Source of the DNA: Peptococcaceae bacterium UBA7702
GTDB lineage: Bacteria > Bacillota > Dehalobacteriia > UBA7702
Direction of reading: 5' to 3'
DNA: 64,000 nt
Assembly (NCBI GenBank): GCA_002482535.1
Contig: DLGE01000001.1
Coordinates: 469,513-533,512 of the forward strand
The notes under the pieces were generated by a model. That model saw only the letters and a list, made by a program, of their open reading frames with translations. It made no database searches and was not told where the DNA came from. This document shows, in pieces, positions 1 through 8,492 of this stretch; the first letter of the stretch is position 1; every line of letters begins with the position of its first letter. The position numbers were made by a program, and so were the translations under genes.

Positions 1-7
1 GAGTAAG

Positions 8-51
8 CATAAAGTAAAAACGCTGAACCCAACTACAAATTGGGTCCAGCG
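8..51 (-). terminator. Intrinsic terminator of the tRNA-Arg gene
   Basis: On the minus strand a stem of about 11 pairs with one mismatch (arms at 41-51 and 21-32) is followed by a T-rich tract, as expected for factor-independent termination just past the tRNA 3' end. Confidence 0.7.
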
Positions 52-61
52 TCACGCTGGC

Positions 62-138
62 TGGCACGCCTGACAGGATTCGAACCTGCGACCACCGGAA
101 TCGGAATCCGTTACTCTATCCTGCTGAGCTACAGGCGC
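62..138 (-). tRNA. tRNA-Arg (anticodon CCG), CCA encoded
   Basis: Read on the minus strand this is a 77-nt cloverleaf. The acceptor arm GCGCCTG pairs with CAGGCGT (one G-T wobble) and is followed by a discriminator G and an encoded CCA. The D-arm contains TAGCTCAGCAGGATAGAG, the anticodon loop reads TTCCGAT with CCG as anticodon, and the T-arm carries GGTTCGAATCC. CCG decodes the arginine codon CGG. It appears to be a single-gene transcript ending at the hairpin beside the left edge, and it is divergent from the DUF3786 gene. Confidence 0.95.
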
Positions 139-213
139 ATGTACCACTTGTCTATTATAGCCTAAAAAAAGTGATTCGTCAATTTGATTCTTTGATATTG
201 TGAGGTAAAAAGT

Positions 214-849
214 ATGGAAATCTACGATCCGAAAAGTGCGACAAGCTATTTGAATATCGCCGAAACCGTAAGGGTCGCTGTGGCCAAATTTGCCGCGGGC
301 GATCTTGCTGAAATGATTGCCAACTGTGGTTTCCGTCAAGCCGGAGACGGCTTCGACGTTCATTTTATCAACCGCGATCTTCACGTCAGCTATCCTGACG
401 GAGAGGTGACGGAAATGGAAAGCGGCAAAACCGTGGACGATGTAGCAAAAATTCTTGTTTTGCATCATGCGGCTTATTCCCGCGGCGGCGGCCTCGCCGA
501 CAAGATGGTTTCCTATAAAGAGCTGCCCGGCGGCGACATCTATATCAATCCCTTTACGCACCGCTGTATCGACGCGCTGGTGGGTATTTTTGCGAAAGAT
601 TTGGAAGCCTTGAAAAAAGCGGTTGGGGCAACGGAATACCGCGTGGAGAACCACGGCGATTTCAGCTGTACCGTTCAAGTGCTGCCCATGGTGCCTCTGA
701 CTTTGATTCTCTATGAAGAAGACGAAGAATTTCCGGCGGCAGGAAACATTCTTTTTAACGGCAATGCCGCTTCCCATCTGCACACCGAGGACTACAGCCA
801 GCTTTCCGCTTATCTCATATCCAATTTAAAGCGGCTGGCTTTCCAATAA
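214..849 (+). CDS. DUF3786 domain protein
   Basis: A soluble protein of 211 residues that matches the DUF3786 family of anaerobic Bacillota and Archaea; no biochemical role is established for the family. Recognisable parts are the central HHAAYSRGGG segment, the PGGDIYINPF segment and the acidic EEDEEFPA stretch near residue 170. The ATG is preceded by GAGGT about 8 nt upstream. It is the first gene of a closely spaced run continuing into S-adenosylhomocysteine hydrolase (10-nt gap). DUF3786 proteins are often found beside corrinoid or methyl-transfer genes, so a link to the next gene's methyl cycle is possible but is inference. No signal peptide or membrane segment is visible. Confidence 0.75.
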   Translation: MEIYDPKSATSYLNIAETVRVAVAKFAAGDLAEMIANCGFRQAGDGFDVHFINRDLHVSYPDGEVTEMESGKTVDDVAKILVLHHAAYSRGGGLADKMVSYKELPGGDIYINPFTHRCIDALVGIFAKDLEALKKAVGATEYRVENHGDFSCTVQVLPMVPLTLILYEEDEEFPAAGNILFNGNAASHLHTEDYSQLSAYLISNLKRLAFQ

Positions 850-859
850 GGAGAATGCT

Positions 860-2107
860 ATGACATTGACATCGATGATCAAAGATATTACCTTGGCCGA
901 AATGGGGTTGGCCAAACTAAATTGGGCCAAAAGCCATATGCCGGTTTTGAATTTATTGATCCAACGCTATCAAGACGAACAGCCCTTTCAAGGGATGCGC
1001 GTCAATATTTGCCTGCATATCGAGGCAAAAACAGGCTGCCTCGCCTTGGCCTTGCAGGAACTTGGCGCCACCGTGGCCTTGGCCGCCTGCAACCCCCTTT
1101 CAACCCAAGACGACGTCGCCGCCGCGCTGAGCACAAAAGGGGTTGCCGTTTTTGGTATTCACGGCGCCGATCAGGCTCTTTATGACGCTTGTATCGCCGC
1201 TTCTTTGGAAAATAAACCGCAGCTGATCATTGACGACGGCGGCGATCTCGTGAATCTTCTGCATCAGGATAAAAAAGAACTGCTTGCAGAGATCATCGGC
1301 GGCTGTGAAGAGACCACCACGGGTTTGAACCGACTCCGGGCCATGGCGGACAAAGGAGAACTGTGTTTTCCGATGATCGCCGTGAACGACGCCGATTGCA
1401 AGCATCTTTTTGATAACCGTTACGGCACAGGACAGTCGGCCTGGACGGCGATTATGTCTACGACCAATCTCTTAGTGGCCGGTTCCACGGTGGTAATCGC
1501 CGGTTACGGCTGGTGCGGCAAGGGTCTGGCTTTGCGGGCCAAAGCTTTGGGCAGCCGGGTGATTGTGACGGAAATTGATGAAGTCAAGGCCTTGGAAGCG
1601 CTGATGGACGGTTATGACGTGATGCCCATGGCGGAAGCGGCGCCTTTGGGGGACTGCTTCGTTACCGTCACCGGTAACTGTGACGTTTTAGCTAAGGAAC
1701 ACTTTGAAACCATGAAGGACGGCGCTGTTTTGGCCAACGCCGGTCATTTCGACGTGGAAATCAATAAGGAAGATCTGCTGGCGATGAGCGAAAATGTCTC
1801 TACCGCCAGAGAAAATATTGAGGAATACCGCTTGAAAGACGGCAGGAGCGTCTATCTTTTGGGCGAGGGACGCCTTGTGAACCTGGCCTGCGGCATGGGT
1901 CATCCCGTGGAAATCATGGACATGTCTTTTGCCGTGCAAGTCGGTTCGCTGCTCTATCTGAAGGATTGCGGTAAAGGCCTAAAGCCCGCGGTTCATCCCG
2001 TACCTCAAGAGGTGGACCGTGAAATTGCCGCCATGAAGCTAAAGGCTTTGTCCAAAAAAATTGACGTTCTCACCACGAAACAGGAAAAATACTGGCGAAA
2101 CCGGTAA
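860..2107 (+). CDS. ahcY: S-adenosylhomocysteine hydrolase
   Basis: Reversibly hydrolyses S-adenosylhomocysteine to homocysteine and adenosine with a tightly bound NAD, clearing the product inhibitor of methyltransferases. At 415 residues it is the short bacterial/archaeal type that lacks the roughly 40-residue insertion of many proteobacterial enzymes. Visible family motifs are DDGGD and EETTTG in the substrate domain, NDADCKHLFDNRYG (the usual N-D-x3-K-x-x-F-D-N-x-YG element) and GYGWCGKG, the Rossmann dinucleotide site. The C-terminus ends in QEKYWRNR, where the family normally has a conserved Lys/Tyr tail that reaches into the partner's NAD site. An AAGGAG site precedes the ATG. Co-transcription with DUF3786 and fumarase is likely from the short gaps. 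Confidence 0.93.
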   Translation: MTLTSMIKDITLAEMGLAKLNWAKSHMPVLNLLIQRYQDEQPFQGMRVNICLHIEAKTGCLALALQELGATVALAACNPLSTQDDVAAALSTKGVAVFGIHGADQALYDACIAASLENKPQLIIDDGGDLVNLLHQDKKELLAEIIGGCEETTTGLNRLRAMADKGELCFPMIAVNDADCKHLFDNRYGTGQSAWTAIMSTTNLLVAGSTVVIAGYGWCGKGLALRAKALGSRVIVTEIDEVKALEALMDGYDVMPMAEAAPLGDCFVTVTGNCDVLAKEHFETMKDGAVLANAGHFDVEINKEDLLAMSENVSTARENIEEYRLKDGRSVYLLGEGRLVNLACGMGHPVEIMDMSFAVQVGSLLYLKDCGKGLKPAVHPVPQEVDREIAAMKLKALSKKIDVLTTKQEKYWRNR

Positions 2108-2118
2108 AGAGGAATCCA

Positions 2119-2955
2119 ATGCGCACAATTACTTATGAGGAAATCAAAAACACTGTGGCGGCGCTATGTGTCGAAAGCTGCAACCATTTGGGGGAAGACG
2201 TCTTACAAAAACTTAAGTCCTCCGTTCATACAGAAAAATCTCCTGTGGGCGTTGATATTTTGAAGCAATTGGTCAAAAACGCCCTGATTGCCGCTGCCGA
2301 CGAAATCCCCATCTGTCAGGACTGCGGTCTTGCTGTGGTCTTTGCCGAAGTGGGCCAGGAAGTTCATATTGAAGGCAGCTTTACTGAAGCGGTTAATGAC
2401 GGCGTCATACAAGGCTATGCCGAAGGGTACTTGAGAAAATCTACCTGTACGGCACTGACCAGGGAAAACTATGGCAATAACGCCCCGGCCATCCTCCATA
2501 CGAAACTCGTTCCCGGTGAAAATATCAAGCTCACCGTTGCGCCAAAAGGCGGCGGCGCGGAAAATATGAGCGTCCTAAAAATGTTCCCGCCGGCGGCGGG
2601 GAGAGACGGAATCATTGATTTTGTGGTGGATACCGTAGGTCAGGCGGGGCCGAACCCATGCCCACCCATTATTTTGGGGATTGGCATTGGCGGCAATTTT
2701 GAAATGGCGCCGCTTTTGGCCAAAGAAGCCCTGCTCCTTGAGATTGAGGAAAAGAACGGTGATCCCACCTTTGCCGCCATGGAGGAGGAAATCCTAAAAC
2801 GCTGCAATCAACTGGGCATTGGCCCCGGTGGTCTCGGCGGGAGCACCACCGTTTTGGCGGTGCATATCAAAGATGCTCCCTGTCATATCGCGTCTTTACC
2901 CTGTGCCGTGAATATCAACTGCCATGCCGCAAGGCACAAGACGAAGGTGATCTGA
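2119..2955 (+). CDS. fumA: Fumarate hydratase class I, alpha subunit
   Basis: N-terminal half of the oxygen-sensitive, [4Fe-4S]-dependent fumarase that interconverts fumarate and malate; class I enzymes of anaerobes are commonly split in two. At 278 residues it has the usual alpha-subunit size. Cluster-binding cysteines lie in CQDCG (near residue 62), NPCPP and KRCNQLG, and the signatures PKGGGAEN and GPGGLGGSTT are present. Split tartrate dehydratases are homologous, so substrate is assigned from context: succinate dehydrogenase/fumarate reductase and pyruvate carboxylase lie in the same window. The stop is 1 nt from the beta-subunit start, so translation is probably coupled. Confidence 0.9.
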   Translation: MRTITYEEIKNTVAALCVESCNHLGEDVLQKLKSSVHTEKSPVGVDILKQLVKNALIAAADEIPICQDCGLAVVFAEVGQEVHIEGSFTEAVNDGVIQGYAEGYLRKSTCTALTRENYGNNAPAILHTKLVPGENIKLTVAPKGGGAENMSVLKMFPPAAGRDGIIDFVVDTVGQAGPNPCPPIILGIGIGGNFEMAPLLAKEALLLEIEEKNGDPTFAAMEEEILKRCNQLGIGPGGLGGSTTVLAVHIKDAPCHIASLPCAVNINCHAARHKTKVI

Positions 2956-2956
2956 T

Positions 2957-3514
2957 ATGAGTGAAGTGATATTAACGCCTCCTTTCAAGGATGCTGATTT
3001 GAAAAAGCTGCGCATTGGCGATACCGTTTATATTACCGGGACCATCTACACGGCAAGAGACGCCGCCCATAAACGGCTCTGCGATATCTTGGCGGAGGGT
3101 GGAGAACTGCCTTTTGAATTAGAGGGACAGGTCATTTACTATGCCGGGCCCGCCCCGGCAAAGCCCGGCGCCGTCATCGGCTCCATCGGCCCAACTTCCA
3201 GTTACCGGATGGACGCTTACGCGCCGACGCTGATGGCAAAGGCCGGTTTAAAAGGGATGATCGGCAAAGGCAAACGGAACGAAGCGGTAAAGGCGGCCAT
3301 GGTGAAACACTGCGCCGTTTATTTCGGCGCCACCGGCGGCGCGGCGGCACTGCTCAGCAAACGGGTTAAGGAAGCGGAAGTGATTCTCTATCCGGAACTG
3401 GGACCTGAGGCGATCCGCCGTTTGAAGGTAGAACACTTTCCAGTGACGGTGATCAACGACGTATACGGCGGCGATCTTTACGAGGAAGCGATCAGAGCGT
3501 ATCAGGAAATATAA
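2957..3514 (+). CDS. fumB: Fumarate hydratase class I, beta subunit
   Basis: C-terminal partner of the two-subunit class I fumarase, 185 residues, the usual size. It carries the GxIGPTSSYRMD element (residues about 75-86) involved in substrate binding, MIGKGKR and FGATGGAAALLSKRV, all typical of the Fe-S hydro-lyase beta domain. It follows the alpha subunit by 1 nt and precedes the DUF512 gene by 3 nt, so the three are almost certainly one transcript. The symbol is descriptive of the beta subunit and does not imply orthology to E. coli FumB. Confidence 0.9.
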   Translation: MSEVILTPPFKDADLKKLRIGDTVYITGTIYTARDAAHKRLCDILAEGGELPFELEGQVIYYAGPAPAKPGAVIGSIGPTSSYRMDAYAPTLMAKAGLKGMIGKGKRNEAVKAAMVKHCAVYFGATGGAAALLSKRVKEAEVILYPELGPEAIRRLKVEHFPVTVINDVYGGDLYEEAIRAYQEI

Positions 3515-3517
3515 AGA

Positions 3518-4837
3518 ATGAAAAAATATGAACCCATCATCGAATACGTTTGCCCCGACGGCCTCGGGGCGCAAATAGGGCTCAAAGCCGGGGAAAAACT
3601 GCTCATGATCAATGATACGGTTTTAAGGGATATCATCGATTATCAGTACCTCTCGGCCGATGAAAACTTGAAACTTACCGTTGCCGCCAAAGATGGCGGC
3701 GAACGTACGCTCCGTATCACAAAGAACGAGGATGAAGATCTCGGCATCGGATTTCAAAGCGCTGTATTTGACGGCATCCGCAAATGCCAAAACCGCTGTA
3801 TCTTCTGTTTTGTCGATCAGATGATCAAAGGGCAGCGGGAAACGTTGTATCTGAAAGACGACGATTACCGCCTGTCGTTTCTCTACGGCAACTACATTAC
3901 TTTAACCAATCTCAATGAGGCGGATTTTACCCGCATCAAGGAGCAGAAATTGAGCCCCCTTTACATCTCCGTGCACTGCCTTGATGCCACCATGCGGCAA
4001 ACGGTTTTAGGCCGAAAGGAAGCGCGGCATATCGTTGAGTCCTTACGGGAGCTTTCCGACGCCGGTATTGAGATGCACGGCCAGATTGTTTTGGCTCCCG
4101 GCTATAACGATGGCAAATACTTAACGGAAACAGTGGAGGGCATTGCCGCCATTTCGGGATTTCGCTCTTTGGCGCTGGTTCCCGTGGGTCTGACCAAATG
4201 TAAAAACCCCGCCTTACGTTTATATACCGAGGCGGAAGCCAAAGCGCTGATCGCTCTCACCGAAACGTATCAGCAACGCTTTTTAAAGGAAAAAGACACC
4301 CGTTTTCTCTTTGCCGCCGATGAATTTTACCTTTTGGCGGCAGCGCCCATACCGGCTCACGAAGATTACGAAGACTTTTCCCAGATTGAAAACGGTGTTG
4401 GCCTGGTGCGTCAGTTTGAAGAAGACTATTTCCTGGCCAAGGACGTCCTCGGCGATTTTGCCAAAGAAACCATCGTTTATCTGATCACCGGTTTTCACGG
4501 CGCAAAGGCCCTTGCCCCGGTGATCGCCGATTTGCAGGGGATCAAAAATCTTCACGTCAAGGCCCTTGCCGTGGAAAACCGCTTTTTCGGCTCCTCGGTG
4601 ACGGTGACGGGACTTTTAACGGGTCATGATATTATCGCCGCATTGGCGCAAAATAAAGAGGAGGGCGCTTTTTATCTGCTCCCCGACGTTTTATTGAAAC
4701 ATCACACCGATCTGCTTTTGGACGGTGTTTCCGTGGCGGAAATCGCCGCGGAAAGCGGATGTGACGTCCGCATTACGGAAACCAGCGGCATGGCATTGGC
4801 GGACACTGTCGCCGCAATCAGAGAGGAACGCATATGA
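3518..4837 (+). CDS. DUF512 family radical SAM protein (NifB/MoaA-like, PDZ-containing)
   Basis: A 439-residue protein with an N-terminal PDZ-like domain (residues about 5-70), a radical SAM core that starts at KCQNRCIFCFVDQ (near residue 90; C-x3-C-x2-C binds the SAM-coordinating [4Fe-4S] cluster) and a C-terminal DUF512 domain. The family is widespread in Clostridia and normally sits directly upstream of the ribosome-assembly GTPase der, as here, where the stop overlaps der by 4 nt. The substrate is unknown. The context suggests a role tied to translation or ribosome maturation, which is inference only. Confidence 0.88.
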   Translation: MKKYEPIIEYVCPDGLGAQIGLKAGEKLLMINDTVLRDIIDYQYLSADENLKLTVAAKDGGERTLRITKNEDEDLGIGFQSAVFDGIRKCQNRCIFCFVDQMIKGQRETLYLKDDDYRLSFLYGNYITLTNLNEADFTRIKEQKLSPLYISVHCLDATMRQTVLGRKEARHIVESLRELSDAGIEMHGQIVLAPGYNDGKYLTETVEGIAAISGFRSLALVPVGLTKCKNPALRLYTEAEAKALIALTETYQQRFLKEKDTRFLFAADEFYLLAAAPIPAHEDYEDFSQIENGVGLVRQFEEDYFLAKDVLGDFAKETIVYLITGFHGAKALAPVIADLQGIKNLHVKALAVENRFFGSSVTVTGLLTGHDIIAALAQNKEEGAFYLLPDVLLKHHTDLLLDGVSVAEIAAESGCDVRITETSGMALADTVAAIREERI

Positions 4838-6153
4838 AACCAATCCTTGCTCTTGTCGGCCGCCCCAACGTGGGGAAATCGACATTGTTCAATCGAATCA
4901 TCGGCGAACGAAAAGCCATTGTCGAAGACACGCCGGGAATTACCAGAGACCGTCTTTACGAAGAAGCCTCCTGGAACGGGAAGGACTTTATTTTGATCGA
5001 TACCGGCGGCATCGATTTTGAAAATATCGAGGGTCAGATCGAATCCCGCATCTATCAACAGGTGCTTTTGGCCATCGAAGAAGCCGATGTCATCGTCATG
5101 GTCACCGACGGCAAAACAGGCCTCACCGATGAGGACCTGCGGGCGGCGTCGCTCCTGAAAAAATCGAAAAAGCCGATCCTCTTGGCGGTGAATAAAATCG
5201 ACCATTTTGATAACGCCGATTATTACGATTTTTACCGCTTGGGTCTCGGTGAACCGATTCCCGTTTCCTCTCTTCATGGCATGAACACCGGCGATCTTTT
5301 AGACGCTGTTGTGGCTGCCTTTCCCGAAAGCGAAGCGGAGGAGGACGATGACGAAATCATCCGCTTTGCCTTGATCGGCCGGCCCAATGTGGGAAAATCC
5401 TCCCTGGCCAACCGTTTGTTGGGGGAGGAGCGCACCATCGTATCGGATATTCCCGGCACCACCAGGGACGCCATCGACTCCCGTTTTGAAAAGGACGGGC
5501 AGAAGTACCTATTGATCGACACGGCGGGGATGCGCCGCCGGGGCAAGATTCAGGAGACCACGGAAAAATACAGCATCATCCGCACCCTGCGTTCCGTGGA
5601 CCGCTCCGATGTGGTATTGATGCTTTTAGACGCCAAAGACGGCGTGACGGAGCAGGATAAGAAGGTCGCCGGTTATGCCCACGAGGCGGGGAAGGGGATG
5701 CTGATCGTCGTCAATAAATGGGACGCCATTGAGAAAGACGGCAAGACGATCAATAAATTTGAGGAAGAGATCAGGGAAGAGATGGCTTATCTGAGCTATG
5801 CTCCCATCGTCTATATCTCGGCTCTCACGGGACAGCGGGTGCACACGGTGCTCCAATGGGTCAAAGCCATTTCGGAACAGCAAAATCTGCGCGTGCCCAC
5901 GGCGCGCCTGAATGAAGTGATCCAGGAAGCCCTGCGCCTCAATCCGCCGCCCTCGGATAAGGGCAGGAAATGCCGGATTCTTTACGGCACCCAGGTCGGC
6001 GTCAAGCCGCCGAAGTTCGCGATCTACGTCAACGAACCGGAGCTGGTGCACTTTTCCTACGAACGTTATCTGGTCAATCAACTTCGGCAGAATTTTGGCT
6101 TTGAAGGTACACCGCTCTGGCTTTTGATTCGCAGGAGCAACGAGAAAGCTTAA
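4834..6153 (+). CDS. der: Ribosome-assembly GTPase Der (EngA)
   Basis: Tandem-GTPase factor needed for maturation of the 50S ribosomal subunit. At 439 residues it has the canonical arrangement: G domain 1 with GRPNVGKST at residue about 8, DTGG and NKID; an acidic linker near residue 170; G domain 2 with GRPNVGKSS near 180, DTAGMRRRG and NKWD; then a KH-like C-terminal domain ending around residue 435. The start overlaps the DUF512 stop as ATGA, indicating translational coupling. plsY follows after 36 nt. Confidence 0.96.
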   Translation: MKPILALVGRPNVGKSTLFNRIIGERKAIVEDTPGITRDRLYEEASWNGKDFILIDTGGIDFENIEGQIESRIYQQVLLAIEEADVIVMVTDGKTGLTDEDLRAASLLKKSKKPILLAVNKIDHFDNADYYDFYRLGLGEPIPVSSLHGMNTGDLLDAVVAAFPESEAEEDDDEIIRFALIGRPNVGKSSLANRLLGEERTIVSDIPGTTRDAIDSRFEKDGQKYLLIDTAGMRRRGKIQETTEKYSIIRTLRSVDRSDVVLMLLDAKDGVTEQDKKVAGYAHEAGKGMLIVVNKWDAIEKDGKTINKFEEEIREEMAYLSYAPIVYISALTGQRVHTVLQWVKAISEQQNLRVPTARLNEVIQEALRLNPPPSDKGRKCRILYGTQVGVKPPKFAIYVNEPELVHFSYERYLVNQLRQNFGFEGTPLWLLIRRSNEKA

Positions 6154-6189
6154 AAATTAAAATATGAATCATAAAAAGGGGATATCGTT

Positions 6190-6795
6190 ATGGTCTGGCA
6201 GGTTCTTGTGGTAATACTCGCCTATTTTTTAGGGGCGATTCCTTCGGGGTATTGGGTCGGCAAAAAGATTTGCGATGTCAACATTTTGGAATTGGGCAGT
6301 AAAAATGTGGGGGCGACGAATACCTTTCGTATTTTAGGCCCCAAAATCGGCGGCCTCGTGCTTCTGATGGATCTGCTAAAGGGGTTTATCGCCGCTCTCA
6401 TCGGCTATTTTGCCGGCGGCGTCACACTTTCCGTGATTTGCGGTGTTGTGGCGATTTTGGCCCATACGTTTTCCGTCTTTCTGAAATTTAAGGGAGGGAA
6501 AGGCGTCGCCACCGGCGCCGGCGTGATGTTCTGCTGGAATCCTCTCGCCATTCTCTGCGCCCTCATTGTGTGGTCTTTGTTGGCTTTTACCACGGGTTAT
6601 GTCTCTCTGGCTTCCCTCATCGCTTCCATTGCCTGTGTTTTTTTCCTTTGGCTCTTCGGTGGCACCACACTGCAAATCATCATTTGCGCCCTGATCGTCG
6701 TTTATATTGTGTGGAAGCATCGAGAAAATATCAAACGCCTCTTCGCGGGTACGGAAAACAAGATGAACTGGAAAGAGAAGTTTTCCAAAAAATAA
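6190..6795 (+). CDS. plsY: Glycerol-3-phosphate acyltransferase PlsY
   Basis: Integral-membrane enzyme that transfers an acyl group from acyl-phosphate to glycerol-3-phosphate, the first step of phosphatidic acid synthesis. It has 201 residues and five to six hydrophobic segments. Conserved loop motifs are present: GSKNVGATNTFR near residue 36, KFKGGKGVATG near residue 100 and KHRENIKRL near residue 180. An AAAAGGGGA Shine-Dalgarno precedes the ATG. In many relatives gpsA sits between plsY and spoIVA; here plsY is followed by a terminator and then spoIVA. Confidence 0.94.
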   Translation: MVWQVLVVILAYFLGAIPSGYWVGKKICDVNILELGSKNVGATNTFRILGPKIGGLVLLMDLLKGFIAALIGYFAGGVTLSVICGVVAILAHTFSVFLKFKGGKGVATGAGVMFCWNPLAILCALIVWSLLAFTTGYVSLASLIASIACVFFLWLFGGTTLQIIICALIVVYIVWKHRENIKRLFAGTENKMNWKEKFSKK

Positions 6796-6804
6796 TGATC
6801 TTAT

Positions 6805-6832
6805 AGAACGGACGCCGCGCGTCCGTTCTTTT
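6805..6832 (+). terminator. Intrinsic terminator after plsY
   Basis: A perfect 10-bp stem (AGAACGGACG with CGTCCGTTCT) and 5-nt loop followed by a short T tract close the DUF3786-to-plsY transcript. Confidence 0.85.
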
Positions 6833-6837
6833 CATTG

Positions 6838-6865
6838 GTATAATGTTGTCTTTCCCTCATATAAT
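6838..6865 (+). promoter_or_regulatory. Putative sigma-E-type promoter of spoIVA
   Basis: GTATAAT, a 13-nt spacer, then CATATAAT, 45 nt upstream of the spoIVA start. This resembles the sporulation sigma-E consensus (ATATT-like -35, CATA-x-x-T -10) and fits the known mother-cell expression of spoIVA. The same geometry recurs upstream of the short spoVM candidate near 11.3 kb. Confidence 0.45.
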
Positions 6866-6909
6866 TGAATTGAACATTGCCGCATGAAGCGGTCAAGGGA
6901 GGGAAATGA

Positions 6910-8388
6910 TTGGAAAAAACAGATGTATTGGAAAATATCAGCGAACGTACCGGCGGTGATATCTATCTGGGAGTTGTGGGGCCCGTTCGTACCGGAAAAT
7001 CGACTTTCATCAGACGCTTCATGGAATTGCTGGTCCTTCCCAATATCGAGGAATTTCATGAACGTGAAATCGCCCGCGACGAACTTCCCCAAAGTGGTAC
7101 GGGACGCACGGTCATGACGACAGAACCGAAATTTATTCCGGCCAATGCCGTGGAGATCAACGTCAGGGAAGGAATTGACATGCGCGTACGCATGGTGGAT
7201 TGCGTCGGCTATGTCGTTCCCGGGGCACTGGGTTTTGAAGAAAATGAAATACCGCGGATGGTGCACACGCCTTGGGGCGAAGAGGAAATCCCCTTCGAAG
7301 AAGCGGCGGAGATTGGTACAAGAAAGGTGATCACCGACCATTCTACCATCGGTCTTTTGGTGACCACCGACGGCTCCATCACGGAGATCGAGAGAGAAAG
7401 CTATTTAGAAGCGGAAGAGCGTGTGGTTGCCGAATTGAAAGAATTGGATAAACCTTTTGTTATCATACTCAATTCGGTGGATCCTTTCAGCGTGGAAACG
7501 AGAGCTTTGAGTGAAAAGATGCAGGCAGAATACGATGTTTCCGTCGTTGCGGTAGACGCCATGAATATGACCAACGACGACGTACTCCGGGTTTTGCAGG
7601 AAGCGCTTTATGAATTTCCCGTCACTGAAGTCGATGTGCATCTGCCGGACTGGGTGCCAGAAACCGACGAAAATCACTGGCTTAGAAAGAACTTGGAAAC
7701 CGATATTTTCACCATTGTCGATGAGATCAAAAGGATTCGCGATCTTGACAATGCCGTGGCCGCCATCGACGCTCTGGAAATCACCGAAGGCGCTTCTTTG
7801 CTGATGATGGATCTCAGCACCGGTATTTCCGCGGTAGACGTCAGAATCAACGACAGCTATTTTTATCAGATCCTCGGCGAATACGCCGGCGAAGAGATTG
7901 AGGGCAATCATACGATTATGCGCCTGATCCGCCAATTCGCCCTTTCCGATAAGGAATGGAGCAAATTGAGAGAAGCCATGGGCGAAGTGCGGGATTCCGG
8001 TTATGGTGTCGTCAATCCGCAGCTTGATGAAATGTATCTTGAGGAACCGGAACTGATCAAACAAGGCGGGCGTTTCGGTGTGAAACTGAAAGCTTCAGCC
8101 CCCAGCTATCATCTGATCCGGGCCAACATCTCCACGGAAATCACGCCGTTGATCGGTACGGAAAAACAATGCGAGGAACTGGTGCGCTACATTCTGGAAG
8201 AATTTGAAGATGATCCGCAAAAGATGTGGGATACGAACATTTTCGGCAAATCCCTTAACACCTTAGTGCAGGAAGGGATTCAGAGCAAACTTTGCACCAT
8301 GCCGGAAACGGCCAGAGGAAAACTGCAAATTACCTTAGAACGCCTTGTCAATGACGGTGGCGGTGGGATCATCTGTATTATCCTTTAA
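6910..8388 (+). CDS. spoIVA: Stage IV sporulation protein A (spore coat assembly ATPase)
   Basis: Polymerising ATPase that forms the basement layer of the spore coat on the forespore outer membrane, where it is anchored by SpoVM. At 492 residues it matches the B. subtilis protein from end to end: the N-terminal ERTGGDIYLG, Walker A GPVRTGKST (Lys about 30), DCVGY and TTEPKF of the ATPase domain, the NHWLR element in the middle, and the C-terminal glycine-rich GGGIICIIL. The start is a TTG placed 4-8 nt after GGGAGGGA. The ATG three nt upstream is in another frame, and only the TTG gives the conserved MEK N-terminus. A sigma-E-like promoter precedes it and a strong terminator follows, so it is monocistronic. 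Confidence 0.96.
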   Translation: MEKTDVLENISERTGGDIYLGVVGPVRTGKSTFIRRFMELLVLPNIEEFHEREIARDELPQSGTGRTVMTTEPKFIPANAVEINVREGIDMRVRMVDCVGYVVPGALGFEENEIPRMVHTPWGEEEIPFEEAAEIGTRKVITDHSTIGLLVTTDGSITEIERESYLEAEERVVAELKELDKPFVIILNSVDPFSVETRALSEKMQAEYDVSVVAVDAMNMTNDDVLRVLQEALYEFPVTEVDVHLPDWVPETDENHWLRKNLETDIFTIVDEIKRIRDLDNAVAAIDALEITEGASLLMMDLSTGISAVDVRINDSYFYQILGEYAGEEIEGNHTIMRLIRQFALSDKEWSKLREAMGEVRDSGYGVVNPQLDEMYLEEPELIKQGGRFGVKLKASAPSYHLIRANISTEITPLIGTEKQCEELVRYILEEFEDDPQKMWDTNIFGKSLNTLVQEGIQSKLCTMPETARGKLQITLERLVNDGGGGIICIIL

Positions 8389-8403
8389 ACGTAATAACCG
8401 TTG

Positions 8404-8440
8404 AAATCAGGTACAATCAAAATGATTGTACCTGATTTTT
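8404..8440 (+). terminator. Intrinsic terminator after spoIVA
   Basis: A 16-bp perfect stem with a 3-nt A loop (arms 8404-8419 and 8423-8438) runs into a T tract. Confidence 0.9.
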
Positions 8441-8444
8441 GTGC

Positions 8445-8472
8445 TGTTTTTATTCGCTCTTTATGCTATAAT
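8445..8472 (+). promoter_or_regulatory. Promoter of the DinG-family gene
   Basis: Extended -10 element TGCTATAAT (8464-8472) with a weak T-rich -35 (TGTTTT), placed 20 nt before the start codon and preceded by the spoIVA terminator. Confidence 0.55.
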
Positions 8473-8492
8473 AATAGCCTAAGGAGTGAACC

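Noticed and set aside
52..783. Long minus-strand open frame (about 240 codons) across the tRNA and the DUF3786 gene
   Set aside because: It runs through the tRNA gene and antisense to a family-matching protein, with low-complexity His/Phe-rich composition. It is a shadow of codon bias.
2119..3514. Split tartrate dehydratase (TtdAB) instead of fumarase
   Set aside because: The families are homologous, but complex II and pyruvate carboxylase are encoded nearby and no tartrate transporter is, so fumarase is more likely; not excluded absolutely.
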